DNA of 64,000 nucleotides from contig NZ_QYBC01000016.1 in NCBI RefSeq assembly GCF_004137085.1, forward strand, positions 94,606-158,605, read 5' to 3'. Position numbers and translations under genes: made by a program. This document shows, piece after piece, positions 56,657-64,000 of the stretch (position 1 is the first letter of the stretch; every line of letters starts with the position of its first letter). The notes below the pieces were generated by a model. It was not told the DNA's origin, did not search any database, and saw only the letters and a program-made list of their open reading frames with translations. This DNA is from Lichenibacterium ramalinae. GTDB taxonomy: Bacteria; Pseudomonadota; Alphaproteobacteria; Rhizobiales; Beijerinckiaceae.

Positions 56657-57064
56657 ATGGTCCTGGGTTTCGCGATCCTGCTGGTGTGCCAGCTGGTCGG
56701 GGAGATGGCGTCGCGCGGCTTCGGCCTGCCGGTGCCCGGCCCCGTGCTGGGTCTCGTGCTGCTGGTCCTCGGCCTCGCCGCCTGGGGACGGGGGCGGCCC
56801 GACGCCGAGGTGCGCGACAGCGCCGTGGCGCGGGTGGGCGACGGGCTCCTCGCCAACCTCGGCCTGCTCTTCGTGCCGGCCGGCGTCGGCGTCATCCAGT
56901 ATGGCGGGCTGCTGAGGGCCCAGGCGCTGCCGCTGGCCCTGGCGCTGGTCGGCTCCACGGCCCTCACCCTCGTGGTGACGGTGCTGGTCTTCGTCGGGGT
57001 GTCGCGGCTCGTCGGCCACCGGCCCTCCGACGAGGCGCCGCGCGGCGAGGGAGACCTGCCGTGA
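56657..57064 (+). CDS. CidA/LrgA-family membrane protein
   Basis: 135 residues from ATG 56657, four hydrophobic helices. LPVPGPVLGLVLLVLGLA and LLFVPAGVGVIQY are the family signature. Holin-like proteins of this family work with an LrgB partner; in bacteria generally a role in murein hydrolase control or in export of pyruvate/glycolate-like metabolites has been proposed. ATG 56615 is an alternative. Overlaps the next gene by four bases. Confidence 0.88.
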   Translation: MVLGFAILLVCQLVGEMASRGFGLPVPGPVLGLVLLVLGLAAWGRGRPDAEVRDSAVARVGDGLLANLGLLFVPAGVGVIQYGGLLRAQALPLALALVGSTALTLVVTVLVFVGVSRLVGHRPSDEAPRGEGDLP

Positions 57065-57771
57065 GCGTCTTCGGCCTCTGGGTCTACCTGTCGACGGCGC
57101 CGCTGTTCTGGCTCACCGTGACGCTGCTGGCCTGGCTCGCCGCCGATGCGCTGGCCAAGGCCTCGGGCCGCCACCCCACCGTCAATGCCGTGCTGATCGC
57201 CGCCGTGATCGTGGGGACGCTGCTCCTCGCCTCCGGCACGGATTACCGCACCTACTTCGACGGCGCGCAGTTCATCCACTTCCTGCTCGGCCCCGCCACG
57301 GTGGCGCTCGGCATCCCGCTCTACCGCAACCGCGCCCTGGTGCTGCGCAACCTCCTGCCCATGATGGCGGCGCTGCTGGCCGGGGCCGTGGTGTCGATCG
57401 CCTCGGCGGTGGGCATCGCGGCGGCCCTGGGCGCGCCGCGCGACGTGCTGGCCTCGCTGGCGCCGAAATCCGTCACGACCCCGGTCGCCATGGCGGTGTC
57501 GGAGCGGCTCGGCGGCCAGCCGTCGCTGACCGCCGCCCTCGTCATCCTCACCGGCATCCTCGGCGCCGTGATGGTGACGCCGCTCATGAACGCCATGGGC
57601 ATGAAGGATTATGCGGCGCGCGGCTTCGCCGCCGGCCTCGCCGCCCACGGCATCGGCACCGCCCGGGCCTTCACGGTCGACACGGTGGCGGGCACCTTCG
57701 CCGGCATCGCGCTCGGGCTCAACGCCCTGGTGACGGCGGTGCTGGCGCCCATCCTGCTGGGGCTGTTCTGA
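57061..57771 (+). CDS. LrgB/CidB-family membrane protein
   Basis: 236 residues with about seven membrane helices. The LASLAPKSVTTPVAMAVSERLGG segment is diagnostic, as is AAHGIGTARAF. Starts with GTG 57061 overlapping the LrgA-like stop codon (GTGA), so the two subunits are coupled. Plastid relatives (PLGG1) carry glycolate/glycerate. That function here is only a possibility. Confidence 0.92.
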   Translation: MSVFGLWVYLSTAPLFWLTVTLLAWLAADALAKASGRHPTVNAVLIAAVIVGTLLLASGTDYRTYFDGAQFIHFLLGPATVALGIPLYRNRALVLRNLLPMMAALLAGAVVSIASAVGIAAALGAPRDVLASLAPKSVTTPVAMAVSERLGGQPSLTAALVILTGILGAVMVTPLMNAMGMKDYAARGFAAGLAAHGIGTARAFTVDTVAGTFAGIALGLNALVTAVLAPILLGLF

Positions 57772-57847
57772 CCATCCCGGCGCGGCGCGACGCGGCCACA
57801 CCGCGGCCCCGGGGTCGTCCGCCCGTCGGGGCGGCGCACGGGCGCCG

Positions 57848-59236
57848 TCAGTGCCGCGCCGCGCGCCCCGGCACGAAGCGCCAGGAGGCGAGCGCCATGG
57901 CGACCAGCAGCAGGGCCGAGATCACGGCGGCGGCCCGCAGCCCGGCGACAAGGTCCGGCCCCGCCAGCGTGCCGAAGACCGCGACGCCCATGGCGCCCCC
58001 GGCCTGGCGGGCCGCGTTGGAGACGGCCGAGGCCACGCCCGAGCGGGCGCGCTCGACGCTGCCCAGCATGGCCCCGATCATGGCGGGCACGCCCGTCCCC
58101 ATGCCGGCCGGGATCAGCACGAAGGCCGGCAGCGCCATCCAATAGGGGCTGTCGGGGCCGAGCAGGAGCAGCAGCAGGAAGCCGCAGGCGTCGAGCAGGA
58201 AGCCGCCCACCATGCAGGCCCGCACGCCGAAGCGGCCGACCATGCGGGCATTGACGAGGTTCACCGCCACGAAGGTCGCCATGAGCGGCAGGTAGGCGAA
58301 GCCCGTGGCGGTGCCGCCGAGGCCCCGCACATGCTGGAAATACAGGCTCAGCACGAAGACCATGCCGTAGAAGGTGAAGTTCGCCACCGTGCCGTAGACC
58401 AGCGCGGTGGAGAAGGTGCCGGAGCGGAACAGCGACAGCGGCAGCAGCGGCGCCGCGGCCCGGGCCTCGACCCCGACGAAGAGCGGGCCGGCCACGAGGG
58501 CGGCGGCGAGCAGGCCCAGCACGGCGGGGTGGCCGAAGCCGAGCGGGTGCGCCTCGATGACGGCCCCGGTCACGCCGGCGAGCGCCACGATGGCGAGGAG
58601 CTGGCCGAGGGGGTCGAAGCCCTGCCCCTCGTCTTCCCGCGGCGTTTCCGGCACCCGCAGGGCCAGCAGCGCGGCGACGAGGCAGACCGGCAGGTTCACC
58701 AGGAAGATCAGCCGCCAGCTGCCGGCGGCGAGCAGCAGGCCGCCCAGCACCGGGCCGGCCGCCAGCCCGATGCTGCCCGAGGCCGTCCACAGGCCGACGG
58801 CCCGCGCCCGCAGCGGCGGGTGGTGCTGGGTGGCGTGGTTGATGAGCGACAGCGAGCAGGGCAGCATCACGGCGGCGCCGATGCCCTGCAGGGCCCGGGC
58901 CGCCACCAGCGTGACCACGTCGGGGGCGGCGCCGCACAGCGCCGAGGCCAGCGCGAAGAGCCCGACGCCCGCGAGATACACGCGCCGGGCGCCATAGCGG
59001 TCCCCCAGGAACCCGCCGATCAGCAGCATCACGGCGAAGACCAGCGCGTAGCCGTCGACGATCCACTGCAGGCCCGAGATGCCGGCGCCGAGGTCGGCGC
59101 CGAGCCGCGGCAGCGCCACGTTGACCACGGTGACGTCGAGCTGCACCAGGGCGAAGCCGAGGCTCGCGGCGGCCTGCGTCCAGCCGGGGGCGGCAGGCGC
59201 CGCGGCGGACGGCAGCGCGGAAGTCCCAGACGTCAT
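57848..59236 (-). CDS. MFS drug efflux transporter, DHA2 (EmrB/QacA) family
   Basis: 462 residues, about 14 membrane helices. Motif C-like GPVLGGLLLAAGSWRLIFLVNLP and the QLDVTVVNVALPRLGADL start in helix 1 are the DHA2 signature, together with GDRYGARRVYLAG after helix 2. Proton-driven export of drugs or metabolites. No membrane-fusion partner is adjacent. ATG 59236 chosen. Convergent with lrgB across 76 bases. Confidence 0.9.
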   Translation of the reverse strand: MTSGTSALPSAAAPAAPGWTQAAASLGFALVQLDVTVVNVALPRLGADLGAGISGLQWIVDGYALVFAVMLLIGGFLGDRYGARRVYLAGVGLFALASALCGAAPDVVTLVAARALQGIGAAVMLPCSLSLINHATQHHPPLRARAVGLWTASGSIGLAAGPVLGGLLLAAGSWRLIFLVNLPVCLVAALLALRVPETPREDEGQGFDPLGQLLAIVALAGVTGAVIEAHPLGFGHPAVLGLLAAALVAGPLFVGVEARAAAPLLPLSLFRSGTFSTALVYGTVANFTFYGMVFVLSLYFQHVRGLGGTATGFAYLPLMATFVAVNLVNARMVGRFGVRACMVGGFLLDACGFLLLLLLGPDSPYWMALPAFVLIPAGMGTGVPAMIGAMLGSVERARSGVASAVSNAARQAGGAMGVAVFGTLAGPDLVAGLRAAAVISALLLVAMALASWRFVPGRAARH

Positions 59237-59489
59237 CAGAACCGCTCCAACCCTCGTGGCGCGAGTTCTATGGGGCACGGCCGGGAATGAACAGGCCGGC
59301 CGGCGCGGGGCAGCATCGCGCCGCCACGGGCCCCGGCCGCCCCCCGCGTCCTGTTTCGCGCGCCGGCCCGCGGCCGGGCGCAGGCCGGAGATGTCGTGGC
59401 GGGCGTTGACGGCGGGCGGGCTCCACCCTCAATCATGGGGGCATCCGAGTGCGGCCGCGGCCGCCGGGGCGCTTGCCAGGAGACGACAC

Positions 59490-60956
59490 GTGACTGACCT
59501 CTGCGATATCGGCGTCATCGGCCTCGCCGTCATGGGCGCCAACCTCGCCCGCAACGCCGCCCGCAAGGGCTTCGGCGTGGCGCTCTACAACCGCCACGGC
59601 GGCCGCACCGACGCGCTCGTGTCGGAGTTCGGCCACGAGGGACGCTTCGTGCCCTCCAAGGACCTCGCCGGCTTCGTGGCCTCGCTGGCCAAGCCCCGCG
59701 CCATGATCATCATGGTCAAGGCGGGCAAGCCGGTCGACGACGTCATCGCCGACCTCGTGCCGCTCCTCGACGAGGGCGACATCGTCATCGACGGCGGCAA
59801 CTCGCTGTTCTCGGACAGCGACCGGCGCTACCGCGAGCTCAAGGAGAAGGGCCTGCGCTTCATCGGCATGGGCGTGTCGGGCGGCGAGGAAGGCGCGCTG
59901 CTCGGGCCCAGCATGATGCCGGGCGGCGAGCGCGAAGCCTACGAGCGCATCGCCCCCATGGTCACCAAGATGGCGGCCCAGGTCGATGGCGAGCCCTGCG
60001 CCACCTACATCGGCCTCGGCGGCTCGGGCCACTACGTCAAGATGGTGCACAACGGCATCGAATATGCCGACATGCAGCTCATCACCGAGGCCTACGACCT
60101 GTTCAAGACCGTCTACGGCCTCGACGCGGCGGCGATCGCCGACATCTTCGAGGGCTGGAAGTCGAGCGACCTCGACAGCTACCTCATCGACATCACCACC
60201 GAGGTGCTGAAGAAGCGCGACCCCAAGACGGGCGGCGCGCTGGTCGACAGCATCGTCGACGAGGCCGAGCAGAAGGGCACGGGCCGCTGGACCGCCGCCA
60301 ACGCGCTCGACCTCGGCGTGCCGCTGACCGGCATCACGGAAGCGGTCTTCGCCCGCGCGCTGTCGGGCCGCCGGGCGCTGCGCGGCGAAGCCGAGAAGCT
60401 GCTGCCGTTCCGCGCGCCGGCGGGGCTGAAGCCGAGCCAGGCCGACATCGACGCCGTGCGCGACGCCCTCTACGCGTCCAAGATCATCGCCTACGCGCAG
60501 GGCTTCGAGCAGATGACGGCGGCCTCGAAGGACTATGGCTGGGAGCTGAAGCTCGGCGAGGTCGCCACCATCTGGCGCGGCGGCTGCATCATCCGGGCGC
60601 GCTTCCTCGACCGCATCCGCGACGCCTACAAGGCGTCGGACAGCATCCCGAACCTCGTGCTGGAGGACTATTTCCGCGACGCCGTGCTCGCGGCCGAGCC
60701 GGCGTGGCGCAAGGTGGTGATGCTGGCGGTGCAGCACGGGGTGGCGATCCCGGCCTTCTCGTCGTCGCTGTCCTACTACGACGGCCTGCGTCGCTCGCGC
60801 GGCCCCGCCAACCTGCTGCAGGGCCTGCGCGACTATTTCGGCGCCCACACCTACCGGCGCTTCGACGCCGAGGGCTCCTTCCACACGCGCTGGAGCCAGG
60901 ACGGGTCCGAGATCCGCACCGACACGCCGAGCGAGGGCGGCACGCCGCGCAGCTGA
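59490..60956 (+). CDS. gnd: 6-phosphogluconate dehydrogenase, decarboxylating
   Basis: Oxidises 6-phosphogluconate to ribulose 5-phosphate and CO2 in the pentose phosphate pathway. 488 residues. NADP-site GLAVMGANLARNAARKGF, VIDGGNSLF, the GMGVSGGEEGALLGPSMMPGG substrate segment, and GGSGHYVKMVHNGIEYADMQ with the catalytic Lys. The C-terminal helices and tail are full length. Starts with GTG 59490, with AGGAG seven bases upstream. The longer upstream frame overlaps the divergent efflux gene and is rejected. Confidence 0.97.
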   Translation: MTDLCDIGVIGLAVMGANLARNAARKGFGVALYNRHGGRTDALVSEFGHEGRFVPSKDLAGFVASLAKPRAMIIMVKAGKPVDDVIADLVPLLDEGDIVIDGGNSLFSDSDRRYRELKEKGLRFIGMGVSGGEEGALLGPSMMPGGEREAYERIAPMVTKMAAQVDGEPCATYIGLGGSGHYVKMVHNGIEYADMQLITEAYDLFKTVYGLDAAAIADIFEGWKSSDLDSYLIDITTEVLKKRDPKTGGALVDSIVDEAEQKGTGRWTAANALDLGVPLTGITEAVFARALSGRRALRGEAEKLLPFRAPAGLKPSQADIDAVRDALYASKIIAYAQGFEQMTAASKDYGWELKLGEVATIWRGGCIIRARFLDRIRDAYKASDSIPNLVLEDYFRDAVLAAEPAWRKVVMLAVQHGVAIPAFSSSLSYYDGLRRSRGPANLLQGLRDYFGAHTYRRFDAEGSFHTRWSQDGSEIRTDTPSEGGTPRS

Positions 60957-60978
60957 CGCCGGCGCGCCTCGCCCCGGC

Positions 60979-62529
60979 TCAACGGTCGAGGCCGCCGATC
61001 AGCCGGGCGGCCTCGGCCCGGAAGGCCGCGCGGGACTCGTCCCGGCTGTAGAACATGTGGCCGCCCGGCAGCGTGACGAGCCGCACGCGATCGCCGCCCG
61101 CGCCGGCCGGGAGCTGGTTCAGCAGGATCTGCGTGCCCTCGAAGGGGGTGACGAGGTCGAACAGCCCGTGGCCGATCAGCACGTGCAGCTGCGGGTCGAG
61201 CGCCAGCGCCTGGCGCAGCGCGTCGAAGGACTGGGGCCGCAGGAAGCCCCGCCCGTAGTCCCACTGCTTCGGGATCTCGGGGTCGAACAGCCGGTAGACC
61301 TGCCCGTCCGGGTGCCAGCGCAGCCTGTCGTAGACGGCCAGCACGGCGCCGGTGACGGGCGCGAACAGGCCGCCCAGCATGGGGTCGTCGCCGCGCCCCT
61401 CCGGCACCTCCGGGTAGGGATCGGGCAGCGTCACGGTGGCGTCGTAGGCGCTGTCGATCCGCCCGGCGGCACGGTCGTGCTGGTGCTGGAAGGTCCAGGC
61501 GTTGACGAGGCCGCGGTGCTGGCGGATCACGGCCGGGTCGAGGCCCGTGAAGGCGACGACGCGGTCGACGACCCGGGCGAGCGCCGCCGGATCGGCGAGG
61601 CCGCGCAGCACGTCCGCCAGGAACGGCCCGGTCGCATAGGCTTCGGCCTCGGCGAGGTCGGCGCGGGCGACGGCTTCGCCCCGGTCGGCCCGGGCCGCGG
61701 CGGCCATGGAGGGCAGTTCGGCCGCGTAGCCCAGCACGTCGAGCGCGCCGCTGCGGTTGCCGTAGTCGAAGAGCGGTGACACCAGCACGAGGCCGCGCAG
61801 GCCGACGCCGTCGTGTTGGGCGAGGCGCCGGGCGAGGCGCGGCCCGCGGAACCCGCCGTAGCTTTCGCCGAGCAGGTATTTGGTGGTGGCGATGCGGCCG
61901 GCCCTGTCGAGCCAGCGGCGGATCGCCTGCGACAGGGCGTCGATGTCGCCGTCCACCGACCAGAGCCGCTTCTTCGCCGCCGCGTCGCCGGGCGGCAGCA
62001 CCGTGCCGTAGCCGGTGCCGGGCGGGTCGATGAAGACGAGGTCGGTGAAGTCGAGCCAGGTGTCGGCGTTGGGCTGCGGCACGGGCGAGGCCGAGGGGCC
62101 CGGCACGAAGGGGATTCGCCAGGGGCCCACCGCGCCCATCTGCAGCCAGGCCGAGGCCATGCCGGGCCCCCCGTTGACCACGAAGGTGACGGGGCGCGTC
62201 GCCGGGTCGGCGCCGTCGAGCGTGTAGGCGGTCGTGCCGATGTCGGCCTCGGGCGTGCCGTCCTCGCCGAGGATGCGGACGAAGCCCGCCGTGGCGGTGA
62301 CGTGCAGGCTGCGGCCCGGCAGGTCGAGCGTCTGGCGGGTCACGGCATCGGGCGCCGGCGGGCGCGGCCGGTCGGGCTGCTGCTGGTTGCGGTCGCCCCG
62401 CTCCTTGCGGGTCCGGTCGCCGTCGGCCTGCTGGGCCTGCTGAGTTTGTTGGGCCTGCTGGGCTCCGGCGGGCATGGCGGCGGCGGCGAGGAGGCAGCAG
62501 AGGGTCAGGGACCGGAGGGTTGATCGCAC
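60979..62529 (-). CDS. S10 serine carboxypeptidase-like exported peptidase
   Basis: 516 residues from GTG 62529, which has GGAG nine bases upstream; ATG 62586 would add 19 residues before the signal peptide. Signal peptide ends at PAGAQ, followed by a disordered Gln/Arg-rich stretch (QQAQQTQQAQQ, about 25-60). Catalytic S10 pattern: VVNGGPGMAS, DPPGTGYG, nucleophile in LLGESYGG, Asp region LIGHGLFDLVTP, His in LPGGHMFY. Likely periplasmic peptidase. Convergent with gnd. Confidence 0.85.
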   Translation of the reverse strand: MRSTLRSLTLCCLLAAAAMPAGAQQAQQTQQAQQADGDRTRKERGDRNQQQPDRPRPPAPDAVTRQTLDLPGRSLHVTATAGFVRILGEDGTPEADIGTTAYTLDGADPATRPVTFVVNGGPGMASAWLQMGAVGPWRIPFVPGPSASPVPQPNADTWLDFTDLVFIDPPGTGYGTVLPPGDAAAKKRLWSVDGDIDALSQAIRRWLDRAGRIATTKYLLGESYGGFRGPRLARRLAQHDGVGLRGLVLVSPLFDYGNRSGALDVLGYAAELPSMAAAARADRGEAVARADLAEAEAYATGPFLADVLRGLADPAALARVVDRVVAFTGLDPAVIRQHRGLVNAWTFQHQHDRAAGRIDSAYDATVTLPDPYPEVPEGRGDDPMLGGLFAPVTGAVLAVYDRLRWHPDGQVYRLFDPEIPKQWDYGRGFLRPQSFDALRQALALDPQLHVLIGHGLFDLVTPFEGTQILLNQLPAGAGGDRVRLVTLPGGHMFYSRDESRAAFRAEAARLIGGLDR

Positions 62530-62617
62530 GATCGAAGGCTCCAGGAACCGGCCTCGGCGGCGCGGGCCCGCCCCGCCCCATACCACCGCGGGGGCGCGCC
62601 GACGACCGAAAAGCGCA

Positions 62618-63544
62618 TCATGACAATCCCGAGAGGAATCGCCCGGCCCTCCCGCGCAGGCTGCTCCGCGTGCGCGGCGCCGCAGGCCGCCAGAACGTCA
62701 CGGCATTGCCGAGCAGCGCCACGGCGAGGCCGAGAAGGCCGGTCCAGTGCCAGCGATAGCCCTCGAACAGGGTCGAGATCGCCAGCGCCACGATGGGGAA
62801 CAGCACGGTGGCATAGGCGGCCCGCGATGCGCCGACCCGCGCCACCAGCGACAGGTAGGTGGTGAAGCCCACGACGGAGCCGACCGCCGCGAGATAGGCC
62901 AGGGCGGCGACATAGGTCCCGCTCGGGGGCGCCACGAAGGGCGTGCCGGTGATGCCCATGAGGGCGAGCAGCACGAGGGCGCCATAGGCCATGCCCCAGG
63001 CGTTGGCGGTGAGCGGCGGGATGCCGGCCTCGCTGTTGCGACGCGACGCCATGTTGCCGAGCGAGAAGAACAGCGTCCCCAGCACGGCGAGGCCGATGCC
63101 CCTCGGCGTGCCGCCGTCGATGCCGACCGCGACGTCGTGGCCGAAGAGCAGCAGCAGGCCGCAGACGCCCAGCGCCGCCGCCAGGGCGACCCGCGCCGTG
63201 ACCGGGGTTCCGAAGAAGAGGCGGGCGTTCACGGCGTTGAACAGGGTCGCGAGCGAGAAGACCACCGAGACCAGACCCGACGGCACCGTGGCGGCCGCCG
63301 CGTAGAAGCACAGGAAGTTGCAGCAGAACAGGCACAGCGCCTGCGCCAGGATGAAGGGGTGGTGGCGCCGGGCCGGCACCGACAGGCGGCCGGTGGCGGC
63401 GAGGGCGCCGAGCAGGATCAGCGCCGCGAGGGCGAAGCGGTAGAACACCGAGACCAGCACCGGCACCGGGCCGACCTCGAGCGCGATGGCGATCCAGGTG
63501 GTACCCCAGATCAGCACGGTGGACAGGAACAGCAGGAGGTTCAT
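62618..63544 (-). CDS. DMT-superfamily (EamA) metabolite exporter
   Basis: 308 residues, ten membrane helices in two EamA repeats (about 1-135 and 148-290). STVLIWGTTWIAIALEVG at the N-terminus and VGFTTYLSLVARVGASRAAYATVLFPIVAL are typical. Probably exports amino acids or other small metabolites. A basic C-terminal tail of about 20 residues faces the cytoplasm. Confidence 0.9.
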   Translation of the reverse strand: MNLLLFLSTVLIWGTTWIAIALEVGPVPVLVSVFYRFALAALILLGALAATGRLSVPARRHHPFILAQALCLFCCNFLCFYAAAATVPSGLVSVVFSLATLFNAVNARLFFGTPVTARVALAAALGVCGLLLLFGHDVAVGIDGGTPRGIGLAVLGTLFFSLGNMASRRNSEAGIPPLTANAWGMAYGALVLLALMGITGTPFVAPPSGTYVAALAYLAAVGSVVGFTTYLSLVARVGASRAAYATVLFPIVALAISTLFEGYRWHWTGLLGLAVALLGNAVTFWRPAAPRTRSSLRGRAGRFLSGLS

Positions 63545-63714
63545 GGCGGGCTCGCACGGCGGAGCCGCAGCCCTACCCCGGCGGGCGCCGCCGCTCTTGC
63601 AGGATCTTGCGGCGGAGTGCGGCGGAGGGCCCGCCGGTCTGCCGGCGGGGCTGTCGCGCGCCGTCCTGCGCCGCTACGGTCGGGGTTCCAGTCACGGTCC
63701 CGGAACTTGCCCCC

Positions 63715-64000
63715 ATGGCGCGCCGCCGCCCCTCGGTCTTCGGTTTCCTGTCGGCCTCGCCGCGCGCCCGCGCGGTCGCCACCCTGGACCTCGGCTCCGG
63801 CGGCTCCGCCGCCGTGTGGCGCAACGACGACGACCGCGTGGCCTACGAGCGCCCCGACGGCCACACGTTCAGCCTGTATCTCGAGGGCGGCGGCGGCACG
63901 CGGCGCGTCGACCGCCGGTCCTGCGCCGGCTGGCCGGGGGCGCTGTGCTTCATGCCGCACGGCACATCGTCGGACTGGGAGATCACGTCGCCCTTCGCCT
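63715..64000 (+). CDS. AraC-family transcriptional regulator, N-terminal part (cut by window end)
   Basis: 95 codons from ATG 63715 stay open to the end of the window. The visible part resembles the cupin-like sensor domain of AraC regulators: AVWRNDDDRVAYERPDGHTF, SLYLEGGGGTRR, and CFMPHGTSSDWEITSPF. The DNA-binding domain lies beyond the window, so the family call rests on the sensor domain only. Divergent from the EamA exporter. Confidence 0.65.
   Translation, partial: MARRRPSVFGFLSASPRARAVATLDLGSGGSAAVWRNDDDRVAYERPDGHTFSLYLEGGGGTRRVDRRSCAGWPGALCFMPHGTSSDWEITSPFA

Noticed and set aside
55327..57771. 814-residue frame across the phosphoesterase and lrgA
   Set aside because: Only the final 236 residues, from GTG 57061, match LrgB; the rest is out of frame in other genes.

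Overview
The window is very GC-rich throughout. Its chemotaxis cluster has the gene order known from rhizobia, and it carries a MucR/Ros-type zinc-finger regulator and many short intergenic hairpin repeats. These point to an alphaproteobacterium of the Hyphomicrobiales (Rhizobiales), possibly near Methylobacteriaceae or Beijerinckiaceae. Genus cannot be fixed from the sequence alone.

Layout. 0.1-3.0 kb: mucR with a His/Asp-rich tail, a PAS-GGDEF diguanylate cyclase paired with a PIN-domain gene, and a lone receiver protein. 3.3-10.1 kb (minus strand): a complete, mostly translationally coupled chemotaxis operon in the order STAS protein-cheY1-cheA-cheW-cheR-cheB-cheY2-cheD-cheT-like. 10.2-14.6 kb: purSQ, a HAD phosphatase, a DUF1194 protein, a YciA-like thioesterase and a three-gene nitrile hydratase/thiocyanate hydrolase-type enzyme with a split beta subunit, followed by tRNA-Thr(CGU).

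14.7-35.2 kb looks like accessory DNA beside the tRNA gene. It holds a peptide ABC transporter operon (binding protein, fused double ATPase, two permeases) with a prolyl-aminopeptidase-like S33 hydrolase and an M24 Xaa-Pro peptidase. After it come a decayed IS66-like transposase, a LuxR regulator divergent from a Tat-exported bicupin oxalate decarboxylase with two palindromes between them, and a YeiH-type transporter. A LysR regulator then faces a cupin/tautomerase/aldo-keto reductase/lipocalin-like/DUF1330 operon whose last gene is cut off by a scar made of an RTX-like gene tail and a degenerate IS3-family element. A tyrosine-rich orphan protein of much lower GC lies beside that scar.

34.7-49.9 kb: YbaK deacylase, then SDR/peroxiredoxin/GST genes divergent from a LysR regulator. 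Next are a crotonase-fold protein carrying the 6-oxocamphor hydrolase residue set, an alpha/beta hydrolase, a D-aminopeptidase, a solute-binding protein, an EthD protein coupled to a PRISE-like reductase, HxlR, and an L-pipecolate oxidase/aminoadipate-semialdehyde dehydrogenase pair (lysine catabolism). The block ends with an MNT/HEPN toxin-antitoxin pair. Two copies of a 102-bp hairpin repeat lie at 35.4 and 49.1 kb.

50.1-64.0 kb: formate-tetrahydrofolate ligase, an MFS anion symporter, a ROK regulator divergent from a secreted phosphoesterase with a perfect palindrome between them, LrgA/LrgB-like proteins, a DHA2 efflux pump, 6-phosphogluconate dehydrogenase, an S10-type peptidase, a DMT exporter and the start of an AraC-type regulator cut by the window edge.

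All identifications come from reading motifs, lengths and gene order. No database search was run.
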